From NCBI RefSeq assembly GCF_947500405.1, contig NZ_CANMRY010000001.1, positions 434,001 to 498,000 on the forward strand: a stretch of DNA of 64,000 nucleotides. Reading direction: 5' to 3'. The notes under the pieces were generated by a model that was given only the letters and a program-made list of their open reading frames with translations, had not been told where the DNA came from and made no database searches. A program made the position numbers and the translations under genes. Positions 1 through 8,928 of this stretch are shown piece by piece. Position 1 is the stretch's first letter, and each line of letters opens with the position of its first letter. The DNA is from an uncultured Maribacter sp. (GTDB taxonomy: Bacteria; Bacteroidota; Bacteroidia; Flavobacteriales; Flavobacteriaceae).

Positions 1-2067
1 TTCTCTCTGTACTTTTAACCTATCTGCATATTTTTTTGCATCTTCATTCTTACCTAAAACTTTTGCAATTTTTTCTGCATTATCTAACATAAAGGCATAC
101 ACACAATTATTAAAATGAATAGCTTCTGCCGAATTAAAACTACTCCAAAAATTACCTCTTGGTGTACACCAATCACCTAAACCAGGAAATTCTCTTGCGC
201 CTTGTTTTCCAGCTTTTAAAGCACCTCCTATTTTGTAATTTGAGTTATTAAACAACCATTGCATCCATTTTTGCATAGACTCATAATTGTCTTCTAATAC
301 TTTTTTATCGCCTAACATTCTATAGGTTTCCCATACAGTTAATGGACTATTGGCTTTCCACATTAAAAACGGACGATCTTGTTCATTTATAACACCCCTT
401 ATTTGACCATCAGTTACCTGAGCGTCTCGGGTGTATTGTAGATATTGATCCATATAGGCGCCACTCTCAAAATTTGGTAACGCATCTCCATACATTGCGG
501 CTACCGTAACTTCTCCCCAACCACGGCGTTCACGATGCGGACAGTCCACCAAAATACCGTCCATGGTATTAGCCAAATACGTATTTAAATTGATTTGGTA
601 AATTTGATTAAGCTGCTCATTTGAGGATGCAAATTTGCTAATTTGTTTACGATTGTTAGTAATAACGTAACCTTTAACGTCTTCTAATTTAGGCGCATAA
701 TTTAAACCATAAACGGTAATCCACCTGCCACCAGCAACATTAAATCGATTTTGGAACTTTCCTTTTCCAGACTTCCCAAAAATATATTTACTCTTTTGGT
801 TCCAGTTCATTACCTCCTCCGTTTGATCACTAATTTCAAACGTAATAGAATCGCCTTCTACACCATTATACAAATCCATTTCAAAGAAACCGGTGTAGTT
901 TTCACCCATATCAATGCGGTAAGAGCCACTATCGTTTTTCTTAATGGCAATAGCTTTTAATTCTCTAAACTTTACTTGCGGTTCAACTATTTGTGCGCTC
1001 AACTGCGCAGTAATTGGAGTGTAAAGTGCACGAGACCCTTTACCCTTATCACCAAAGATACGTATGTTATTGCCTTTGGGTATTTTTGCATTCAGGGCAT
1101 TATAATCATAAACACTGGCGTTTATCCAATTATTGTCATCATATTCTGCGCTATTCCAATCGGGTTCTGCCTTTCTGGCGTCAATTGTTTCTCCTCCAAA
1201 ATGTAACACATCCCAATCACCATAATATTCACTATAGCTTTTTTTAGTTTTCCAAGTCGTATCAGATTTTAGGGTTATTTGCTCTCCTCCAGCTATAATT
1301 TCTGCTTGAGCCTTAAACACAAAAGGAATCTTTCTATATTCTTTAATTCGTCTCCATCTAGACCAACCCGCAGCATGCCAAATAGCAATGACATTATCCC
1401 CTTTTTTTAGTTTATCTGAAATGTCATAAGTTAAATAAGGAATTCTTTTTTTCATATATGAAGACACAGGATTCATCACATTTTCAGTAACCTTTTCTCC
1501 ATTTACATACAATTCGTGATACCCAAATGAGCCTACAAATACAAAAGCTGATGTAGCTTCTTCCTTTAATTCAAAATTCTTTCGATACCAGTTGTGGTCG
1601 GTTTTTTTCTGGTCTTCTTTCAAAATCCAATCGCCTTTCCAATCGGATTGTTTTAATAGTCCCATGGAAAAACTTGAAACTTCACTCCAATCTGAAATGT
1701 TACTATCTTTATCCCAAACTTTAACTTTCCAGTAGTATTGTTTAGCAGATTCTAGTGTATTGCCTTGATAGGTATTGTTAACAGATTGATTGGTTTCAAT
1801 TTTTCCTGAATTCCATACATCACCTTTATTGTTACTTAAAACATCTAAACTACTTGCTACTAAAATTTGATACGCTGTTTGTTTTTGTCCTCTCCCTTGA
1901 TGATTCCCTTCTAACTTCCAACTTAATCGTGGACTTGTATTATCTATACCTAAAGGATTTATTCGGTATTCGCAACGCAAATCTAAAAGGGTTACAGAAG
2001 ATTCACGGCAACTCAGTACGCATAGCGATAATATCAAACATAACGGGATTAATAATCTGTTTTTCAT
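1..2067 (-). CDS. GH78 alpha-L-rhamnosidase, partial (C-terminus beyond the window)
   Basis: The minus-strand frame is open from an ATG at 2067 to the window edge (689 codons seen). It starts with a lipoprotein signal ending in an LSC-type lipobox. An Ig-like rhamnosidase N-terminal domain follows, then the accessory beta domains and the (alpha/alpha)6 GH78 catalytic region with the DCPHRE-type acid motif (antisense around 530-545). The visible end aligns with about residue 700 of the GH78 protein at 4519-7788, so roughly 300-390 residues are missing. The two proteins are close paralogues throughout the shared part. The gene follows the GH59 gene by 64 bp and is probably the third gene of the transcript starting upstream of 7788. 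Predicted role: exo-removal of alpha-linked L-rhamnose from imported or surface oligosaccharides. The linkage is not deducible. Confidence 0.9.
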   Translation of the reverse strand, partial: MKNRLLIPLCLILSLCVLSCRESSVTLLDLRCEYRINPLGIDNTSPRLSWKLEGNHQGRGQKQTAYQILVASSLDVLSNNKGDVWNSGKIETNQSVNNTYQGNTLESAKQYYWKVKVWDKDSNISDWSEVSSFSMGLLKQSDWKGDWILKEDQKKTDHNWYRKNFELKEEATSAFVFVGSFGYHELYVNGEKVTENVMNPVSSYMKKRIPYLTYDISDKLKKGDNVIAIWHAAGWSRWRRIKEYRKIPFVFKAQAEIIAGGEQITLKSDTTWKTKKSYSEYYGDWDVLHFGGETIDARKAEPDWNSAEYDDNNWINASVYDYNALNAKIPKGNNIRIFGDKGKGSRALYTPITAQLSAQIVEPQVKFRELKAIAIKKNDSGSYRIDMGENYTGFFEMDLYNGVEGDSITFEISDQTEEVMNWNQKSKYIFGKSGKGKFQNRFNVAGGRWITVYGLNYAPKLEDVKGYVITNNRKQISKFASSNEQLNQIYQINLNTYLANTMDGILVDCPHRERRGWGEVTVAAMYGDALPNFESGAYMDQYLQYTRDAQVTDGQIRGVINEQDRPFLMWKANSPLTVWETYRMLGDKKVLEDNYESMQKWMQWLFNNSNYKIGGALKAGKQGAREFPGLGDWCTPRGNFWSSFNSAEAIHFNNCVYAFMLDNAEKIAKVLGKNEDAKKYADRLKVQRE

Positions 2068-2131
2068 TTTTTCAGTACCAAACTTGAGTTACAATTAAGT
2101 TTTTTAAACCTCTTTTAAATTATACTAATTA

Positions 2132-4462
2132 CTAGTGAGTAATTTCTAAATCATCAAATAAATTTTCATCATAAGAACTAGCTAACATAACATATCCTGT
2201 GGTTTTCTGATGAGACATACTTAACACAGATACCTCATCTATAAAGGCTTCTATTTCATTATCTTGAAAAGTAAGTTTAAGGGTGTGCCACTTATTACCA
2301 TCAAAATCAGGAATAACACCTTTTTTTAGAACCTCTTTATCAAACATCAACTTCCAATCACCATTTTTCGCTACTTGAAAACGATAACCTTTTAGGTAGC
2401 TTCCTTTTACATGCCCTCCTAGTTCCACATTCCCACCTTCAATAAACACATTGACACTACAGGTATAATTTTTCCATTTTACATCGCCTACTAATGTATT
2501 TGGTTTTACATTTGAAAGTCTGTAAACCCTCATCCAGTCGTAACCCTGCTCTGGGATAATTTGTTTCAAACATTGTGATCCATCTTCCTTTAGAGCTATT
2601 TCAAAACTTCCAGTTTGATCTGAATGGTACTTAGGCAAGTCTCCCACTTTTCTATCTTCATAATCTTCCTTATAAGGAAATGGAAATGGGCTCTCTTCAG
2701 GGATTTTATAAGCTCCTTTTTGCTGTCCAGATGTAGTTGTTAAAGAGTATATACATTGAGGGTCTAGTGAAATTCGAATCACTCCGTCTTTTGGGGTTAT
2801 ACTTTCTTGTTGTACAAACTGTTCTTTTTCGTTAGATTTCCAAACGTTAATTGTACCTGTAGAAAGTCCTTCTCCAATTTTAACTTCAATTTCTTCTTGC
2901 TTTTCAGTGCAAATAATCATACTCCATTCAGGGCCATCCTTTTCTTTTAAAGTAACACAACTTCCTTTATACGTTGTGCCTTCAAAAAGACCACACGCAC
3001 TGTTTAAGTACTGCCAATTAAGAGGCTCCGTAAACTGTGTAGTATGCGCAGTTGCCCAAATAGTTGGCCATACTTCATAATAACCACTCCATGGACTATT
3101 TGCTTTCATAGCCCCAGCTTTATCCCAAGTTACCGATTCATAAATGGAACCTATAGGTGCCCATATTAAAGTTTTAGTTATCCTATCACGGATATAAAAT
3201 TTGTTGTAAACACGAGCCAAATTTAACGCTCCTGCGCCTCCCCATTCCTTTCCTGTCCAACTCCAATCTTCACTAGCCCATAAAGGTTTACCGCTATTCT
3301 TAGCTTTTTCGGTTGTAGGGCGGCCGCGACCATCTACCATATTTTCATTAAACTCACGCCCCGTAACATAATGGTAACCTACGGCCTCCATAATGCTATC
3401 TAAAGATTTATTTTTTTCAAACTCATCAAAAATCTTCCAGTCTCCACTATTATCATCGGGACCTTGAATTTTTACATTTTCATACCCTCTAGCATCCAAT
3501 AATGGACGCACGTGGTTTATTAGCCAATCGGGACTTGTATAATTTTCATTCTCTGCAGCGGCCACCCAATCAATATCCATTCCCCATTGTTTTTTAGCTA
3601 CATCAAGGAAAGAAACAAAATACTCTGCAGATTCCTCTGTGAAAATATCCGGTTTTAAGTATCCAGGAAAACTCCATGGTAGGTATTCCAAAATAACCTC
3701 AGAATTTCTATTACGTGCCTCTTTCATTAACCAAAATTCATAGCCTCTAGACACTGGATTCTTTAATTCTTCTCGTGTAATAGCGTGTGATGGTTCCGAA
3801 CCACAGGTTGAGTTCTCACCACCACCCATTTCTACTTTTAAATGCTGAAAACCAGCACCAAATTTGGGTTTAAACAAGAAATCTAATATCTGACTTCTAA
3901 TTGGGTCTTCATAATCGTATAATAAATCAGTTGAAGCACCTGCGCTTACTCCTCCAATACCTTCAAATGTACGCCCATTATCATGTCCATTTAATGCAAT
4001 TTGTACAACTCCATTAGTATTAGGAAATACATAAGGTTTAAATGCAGTTTCTGGGTTTTCTATATCTCCCATTTCAAACCATGAAGGTTCACTATGTGAT
4101 ACGCCTCGGTTATTTCCCCAAACCGTTACTTTCCAATACACACGCTGACCTGACTTTAAAGGTTCTCCTAAATATTCAAAAGGTCCTGTTTCGGAAATAC
4201 TTGTTGGCCCTGTATCCCAAAGGTCTGGATATTTAAGTTTTTCTATAGATGTAGCCATCATAATACGATAACCACCTTGTTCCGAACTTTTTTCATCACC
4301 AATGAATGTCCAACTAAAATGCGGTCTTGAATTAGTTATACCTACTGGGTTTACTTGAGAGTTACATTTTAAATTCTTTACTTCAATAGCATAAATGAAT
4401 GAACTAAAAAATAATGAATAAATTAAAATAATACTAGTGTATCTCTTTTGCCATGTTTTCAT
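2132..4462 (-). CDS. GH59 (galactocerebrosidase-like) glycosidase with GH78-type N-terminal Ig-like domain
   Basis: 776 residues with an N-terminal signal peptide (about 1-25). Residues 26-132 resemble the Ig-like N-terminal domain of the neighbouring GH78 enzymes (NPVG, SRPHFSW and YRIMMATS-like strands). From about 165 the protein follows the GALC/GH59 pattern: EGIGGVSAG, then FKPKFGAGFQHLKVEMGG. Clan-A catalytic candidates are E306 (NE pair in ENENY) as acid/base and E398 (LWASEDW) as nucleophile. Residues from about 600 to 776 form a lectin-like beta domain like that at the GALC C-terminus. Known GH59 members are beta-galactosidases; substrate here is inferred only. The gene sits between two GH78 genes, 56 bp after the upstream one, and is most likely in the same operon. 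Confidence 0.85.
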   Translation of the reverse strand: MKTWQKRYTSIILIYSLFFSSFIYAIEVKNLKCNSQVNPVGITNSRPHFSWTFIGDEKSSEQGGYRIMMATSIEKLKYPDLWDTGPTSISETGPFEYLGEPLKSGQRVYWKVTVWGNNRGVSHSEPSWFEMGDIENPETAFKPYVFPNTNGVVQIALNGHDNGRTFEGIGGVSAGASTDLLYDYEDPIRSQILDFLFKPKFGAGFQHLKVEMGGGENSTCGSEPSHAITREELKNPVSRGYEFWLMKEARNRNSEVILEYLPWSFPGYLKPDIFTEESAEYFVSFLDVAKKQWGMDIDWVAAAENENYTSPDWLINHVRPLLDARGYENVKIQGPDDNSGDWKIFDEFEKNKSLDSIMEAVGYHYVTGREFNENMVDGRGRPTTEKAKNSGKPLWASEDWSWTGKEWGGAGALNLARVYNKFYIRDRITKTLIWAPIGSIYESVTWDKAGAMKANSPWSGYYEVWPTIWATAHTTQFTEPLNWQYLNSACGLFEGTTYKGSCVTLKEKDGPEWSMIICTEKQEEIEVKIGEGLSTGTINVWKSNEKEQFVQQESITPKDGVIRISLDPQCIYSLTTTSGQQKGAYKIPEESPFPFPYKEDYEDRKVGDLPKYHSDQTGSFEIALKEDGSQCLKQIIPEQGYDWMRVYRLSNVKPNTLVGDVKWKNYTCSVNVFIEGGNVELGGHVKGSYLKGYRFQVAKNGDWKLMFDKEVLKKGVIPDFDGNKWHTLKLTFQDNEIEAFIDEVSVLSMSHQKTTGYVMLASSYDENLFDDLEITH

Positions 4463-4518
4463 ATTTCTATTCTTTTATTTTAACTCTTAATATATTAATA
4501 AATTTATATTTATAAACT

Positions 4519-7500
4519 CTACTTATGGTAAATCTTGAATTCTGAAATTGCTGGATTGCTCTTAGACTGATGCACTAAGACTCTGCATTTTGATGCTGTT
4601 ACCGTTTCAAAATCATGGCTATTATTATTACCACAACTTTTACCATCTGCTACATCATACCATTTGTCTTCATAAAAATACTGAATTTTATAGCTTGAAA
4701 TTTTTGCGTTGTATTCATCAATTACAACTTGATTAAACGTTTGTGGTTTAAACCATTCAATTTCTAACCATTCATTTGAGTTAGAATTAGCTTTCCAGTG
4801 GGTTTCATTATTTTCATCATTCGCCCTAAAAGCTTCAAAAACGGGTAGTTTTTCGGATTGAATGGTCATTGAAGAGGCATTCATTCGTCCTATTAAAGCT
4901 AAATTATCTGGTTTATTAATTGGTTCAGGATAATTTACTTTAGGCAATTCATTTACTTTAAAAGTATAAGTACCAGAACCCACTTCGTAGATGACATAGT
5001 TACCTACAGCACCACTTTTTTCTGTGCCGATATATTTGATACTTTCTACATTTTCAGCAATAGTTTCACTTTCAAAAACAGCATTACTTTCGTTTGCAGG
5101 AATGTATATTTTTGCGGATGTATTTACAGGAACTTCAATATGAAATGTTGCACTTTCATTTTCTTTTTTCCAATTTACTGTTATGTTACCATACATAGAT
5201 TGGTAGCTTGTATTGGCATAGGTTAAATCGCCAACGGGAGAAGGTTTTATAATAAAATGTTGCATACCTAACCTTTCAGAATCTGGACGAATACCAGCAA
5301 ATCCCTTAATAAAATAGCCTCCAATACCCGTATAACAAGTATGAATTTGACTGTTTCCAATGGCAGACCAACGCTCTGGCCATACGGTTTTACCTTGTTC
5401 TATAAAATACCCATAACTAGGGTGACGCTTATCTTTTAAGAGTTCGTAGATTAAATCCATACGCTCTCCATATTCCGTAAAATAACGTGTATATAAAGCC
5501 TGTCCTGAACTTCCTGTATCGTAATACGGAAATTTATATAGTACTTGGTCTACTAAGTTATTGTACGCTTTTTGTTTTTCAGCTTCTGGCGTAACACCTG
5601 TTAACAAAGCAAAGGCTTGATTAACTTGATGCCCTTTGCCATACTTTCCTGTATTGGCATCGTAACTGTTATTATGTGTGGCTTTTCGTTGGACGTCTAA
5701 GCGTTTTTTAAAAACCTCAGCATCATCCGTTTTGTTTAAAGTCTTTGCAATATTGAGGGCGTTTTCTAACATAAACGCATATACACAGTTGTTAAAATGT
5801 GCCGATTCTGGCGAATTACTTGATGTCCAGAAATTACCTCTAGGTGTACACCAATCTCCCAATCCAGGGAATTCTAAAGAACCTCGTGTACCAATTTTTA
5901 GAGCGCCTCCCGTTTCGTAATCCGAATGCTCGTATAACCAATGCATCCACTTTTGTAATGTTGGATAATGGTTTTCTAACAATTTTTTATCGCCTAACAT
6001 TCTGTAGGTTTCCCAAATGGTAATTGGGCTGTTTGCCATCCACATTAAAAACTCAAAATCATCACCATTGATTACCGCTCTCATTTTACCATCTTCGGCC
6101 TGTGCGTCTTGCATAAATTGCGCGTACTGTGTCATATACGCCCCACTTTCAAAATTTGGCAGTGCATCGCCATACATAGCCGCTACGGTAACCTCTCCCC
6201 AACCACGACGTTCACGATGTGGACAATCGACTAAGATACCATCAATAGTATTGGCAATGTATGTATTTAAATTAACTTGATAGATTTTGTTCAGCAGTTC
6301 ACTAGAACTTTCAAACTTGCTAATTTGCTTTCTATCGTTAGTAATTACATAGCCCTTAATGTCTTTTAATTCTGGTTTGTAATTGATACCCTCAATCGTT
6401 ATCCAACGCCCTCCTGCTAGATTAAAACGGTTTGTAAAATGTCCTGTTCCTGTGCTATCAAAAACATACTTACTACGTTGGTCCCAAGATGATTTTACTA
6501 CCTCACGATCCGCTATTTTAAAAGTAATAGTATCGCCTTCTTTTCCATTAAATAAATTCATTTCAAAAAAACCGGTGTAATTTTCACCCATATCCACCAC
6601 ATAGTTTCCTGTTTTATCTTTTTGAACACCAATTGGTTTTATTTCTTTATACTTCACTTGTGGCTCCACCATTTGAGCACTTAACTCTGCTGTGATTTTA
6701 CTTGTTGGTGGATTTTCATCTGTACTGGGAACAACAATAGCTCCTTTAGGACCAAGATTTACATTGGAGATACCAACTTCCGTTGCCTCATTATTATTAA
6801 AAACAACGGCATTATCCCAGTCACTGTCATCATAAGCAGTAGTATTCCAATCGTCTTCTCGTAAACGCTCGTCTATAATTTCTCCGCCAAAATCTTTAAT
6901 ATCCCAGCGCCCAACATAAGCGCTATAGCTCTTTTTACACTTCCAAGTAGCATCTGTATTTATTAATAAATTACTATTACTTAACTTAACATCTGCTTGT
7001 GCTTTAAACACAAACGGGGCATCGTAATAATCTTTGATCCTTCCCCAGCGTGACCATCCTGCTGCGTGCCAAACACCAATAACATTATCTCCTTTTTTAA
7101 GATGTTCTTTAATATCATAAGTTAAGTACGGTAATCGCTTTTTTACAAAAGAATACACAGGATTCATTACCGCATTGCTCACTTTTTGTCCATTTACATA
7201 AACTTCATGATACCCAAAGGATGCTACATAAATAAAAGCGGACTGTGGATTTTCTTCTAATGAAATATTTTTTCTATACCAATTGTGGTCTTTTTTATTC
7301 TGACCTTTTTTGTAAATCCATTCGCCTTTCCAATCTTCTTTTTTTAATAAACCCATTGAAAAGTGTCCAATTTCGCTCCAATTTGAAACATTTCCTGAAA
7401 CATCCCAAGCTTTTACTTTCCAAAAATATTGTTGCGCTGATGCCAAATTTTTACCTTCGTACTTTACATTTACAGATTGATTGGATTCAATTTTTCCAGA

Positions 7501-7788
7501 ATCCCAAACATCTCCAACATTACTTTCTAAATTCTTTATAGAACTTGCTACCAAAATTTGGTAAGCCGTTTGTTTTTGACCTCTGGTTTGACTGTTATCA
7601 AAAAGATTCCAACTTAACCTTGGGGCAGTATTATCTATACCCAAGGGGTTTGTGCGGTATTCTGATTTTAAATCTGTTAACTCTATAGTTGACGATGAAT
7701 CGCAACCTGAAAAACTAATAAGTAAGACTATTGCAAAAAAAGAAAAAATATACTTTATATATGCGGTTCTGCTTAGTTGCATTTTCAT
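4519..7788 (-). CDS. GH78 alpha-L-rhamnosidase with C-terminal F5/8-type (discoidin-like) domain
   Basis: 1089 residues. A lipoprotein signal ends at FSGC (about residue 29). The Ig-like rhamnosidase N-terminal domain covers about 35-147, followed by two beta domains (about 150-480) and the GH78 (alpha/alpha)6 catalytic domain (about 490-880). The general acid candidate is E526 in DCPHRE (521-526) and the base candidate is E805 in WPERW, matching GH78 convention. A beta-sandwich (about 880-955) and a discoidin-like domain (about 965-1089) end the protein; the latter may bind glycan. It is the first gene of a probable three-gene operon with the GH59 and second GH78 genes. A shared operator and -7 box lie 60-104 bp upstream. 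Confidence 0.93.
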   Translation of the reverse strand: MKMQLSRTAYIKYIFSFFAIVLLISFSGCDSSSTIELTDLKSEYRTNPLGIDNTAPRLSWNLFDNSQTRGQKQTAYQILVASSIKNLESNVGDVWDSGKIESNQSVNVKYEGKNLASAQQYFWKVKAWDVSGNVSNWSEIGHFSMGLLKKEDWKGEWIYKKGQNKKDHNWYRKNISLEENPQSAFIYVASFGYHEVYVNGQKVSNAVMNPVYSFVKKRLPYLTYDIKEHLKKGDNVIGVWHAAGWSRWGRIKDYYDAPFVFKAQADVKLSNSNLLINTDATWKCKKSYSAYVGRWDIKDFGGEIIDERLREDDWNTTAYDDSDWDNAVVFNNNEATEVGISNVNLGPKGAIVVPSTDENPPTSKITAELSAQMVEPQVKYKEIKPIGVQKDKTGNYVVDMGENYTGFFEMNLFNGKEGDTITFKIADREVVKSSWDQRSKYVFDSTGTGHFTNRFNLAGGRWITIEGINYKPELKDIKGYVITNDRKQISKFESSSELLNKIYQVNLNTYIANTIDGILVDCPHRERRGWGEVTVAAMYGDALPNFESGAYMTQYAQFMQDAQAEDGKMRAVINGDDFEFLMWMANSPITIWETYRMLGDKKLLENHYPTLQKWMHWLYEHSDYETGGALKIGTRGSLEFPGLGDWCTPRGNFWTSSNSPESAHFNNCVYAFMLENALNIAKTLNKTDDAEVFKKRLDVQRKATHNNSYDANTGKYGKGHQVNQAFALLTGVTPEAEKQKAYNNLVDQVLYKFPYYDTGSSGQALYTRYFTEYGERMDLIYELLKDKRHPSYGYFIEQGKTVWPERWSAIGNSQIHTCYTGIGGYFIKGFAGIRPDSERLGMQHFIIKPSPVGDLTYANTSYQSMYGNITVNWKKENESATFHIEVPVNTSAKIYIPANESNAVFESETIAENVESIKYIGTEKSGAVGNYVIYEVGSGTYTFKVNELPKVNYPEPINKPDNLALIGRMNASSMTIQSEKLPVFEAFRANDENNETHWKANSNSNEWLEIEWFKPQTFNQVVIDEYNAKISSYKIQYFYEDKWYDVADGKSCGNNNSHDFETVTASKCRVLVHQSKSNPAISEFKIYHK

Positions 7789-7847
7789 TTTTAAATAGAT
7801 GTGTTTGTTTTTATGTCAAAAAAATTGAAGTACTTTTTTAAACTCCT

Positions 7848-7892
7848 TAAATATATTTCTAAAATGTAAATTTATCATCCTGTAATATCATG
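7848..7892 (-). promoter_or_regulatory. PUL operator site A plus -7 box, promoter of the GH78-GH59-GH78 operon
   Basis: In gene orientation the operator is CATGATATTACAGGA (7892-7878), followed after 22 nt by TATATTTA (7855-7848), one mismatch from the Bacteroidota -7 consensus TAnnTTTG. The 15-mer recurs at four other PUL promoters with the same orientation and almost the same spacing. Predicted transcript start is about 50 bp upstream of the ATG at 7788. The divergent AraC gene starts at 7999 and is not the target by orientation. Confidence 0.65.
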
Positions 7893-7998
7893 TACCAAAT
7901 AAAGTAAAAGTTTTGTCATAAAAGTTAGTGTGATAAATTTCGACATTATTAATGCTTATATCAATTAACAATTTGATATATTAGTAGCACAAAATGAT

Positions 7999-8883
7999 AT
8001 GAAAAATACCTATAGAAAATATCTTATTACCTCAAAAAAAGATAAATTATGGGGATTTTATGTGAATAATTTAGGACGAAATGTTATAAAAAAATATGAA
8101 AATTATCCTTCTATGGATCATCCAGATCAATATATTTTTACTTGGGATAAAGGACGTATTTTAAATGAATTTCATCTAGTATTTATCACTAAAGGCGAAG
8201 GTGTTTTTGAAAGCAACGCTACTGGAAAAATAAAAGTTTCTGATGGTGATGTGTTTTTATTATTCCCTGATGTTTGGCATCGTTATAAACCCAAAAAAAG
8301 TACAGGTTGGACAGAGCGGTGGGTTGGGTTTTCTGGAGCTATTGCAAATCAGTTTTTATCCAATGGTTTTTTCAACCCAGATGAACCTATTATTTCAAAA
8401 TGTAACAAACCTCAAATACTAAATCATTTTAACACACTGTTTAAATTGTTTGACGAAACCACTTATGGATATCAACATTTAGCTTCTGGCATTTGTATAC
8501 AGTTAATGGCAGAACTACATAATATAAAAAGTGGGGGTAGCAATTTAGACGATTTAAATTCTATGATATCTCATGCAAAAGGCATTATGTATAAAAACAT
8601 AAATAGTTCTATTAATCTTATTGAAATAGCTTCAAATTTAGGCATTAGTTATTCTAAATTTCGAATAGACTTCAAGAAACAAACAGGGGTTTCTCCATTA
8701 CAATATCATTTGCTCTTAAAAATTGAAAAGTCTAAAGAATTATTACTAAACTCTAATAAGTCTCAAAAAGAAATTGCTTTCGAACTCGGTTTTGAATCTG
8801 ATGTGTATTACAATAGATTGTTTAAAAGAAAAACTGGATTAGCACCTGGTCAATTTAGAAATATAAGCAAGGACATCTTGTGA
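7999..8883 (+). CDS. AraC-family transcriptional regulator (cupin sensor plus HTH)
   Basis: 294 residues. The N-terminal part (about 35-170) looks like an AraC-type cupin with GEGVFES and a HRYKP segment after a hydrophobic strand pair. Residues about 190-290 form the double helix-turn-helix: IEIASNLGISYSKFRIDFKK and KEIAFELGFESDVYYNRLFKRKTG are typical of the family. It is transcribed divergently from the GH78 operon, so it may control it or sense a mono- or oligosaccharide. The ligand cannot be read from sequence. A weak TTTG/TAAATTTC pair at 7912-7940 could be its promoter. The gene ends 45 bp from the convergent 8929-10845 gene. Confidence 0.9.
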   Translation: MKNTYRKYLITSKKDKLWGFYVNNLGRNVIKKYENYPSMDHPDQYIFTWDKGRILNEFHLVFITKGEGVFESNATGKIKVSDGDVFLLFPDVWHRYKPKKSTGWTERWVGFSGAIANQFLSNGFFNPDEPIISKCNKPQILNHFNTLFKLFDETTYGYQHLASGICIQLMAELHNIKSGGSNLDDLNSMISHAKGIMYKNINSSINLIEIASNLGISYSKFRIDFKKQTGVSPLQYHLLLKIEKSKELLLNSNKSQKEIAFELGFESDVYYNRLFKRKTGLAPGQFRNISKDIL

Positions 8884-8928
8884 TAAAAAACAGAGAATCA
8901 TTTAAAATAACACCCTGTTTATTATTAA

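Noticed and set aside
8886..8920. Terminator between the AraC gene and the 8929-10845 gene
   Set aside because: Only a 6-bp AAACAG/CTGTTT stem with a long loop; too weak to call.
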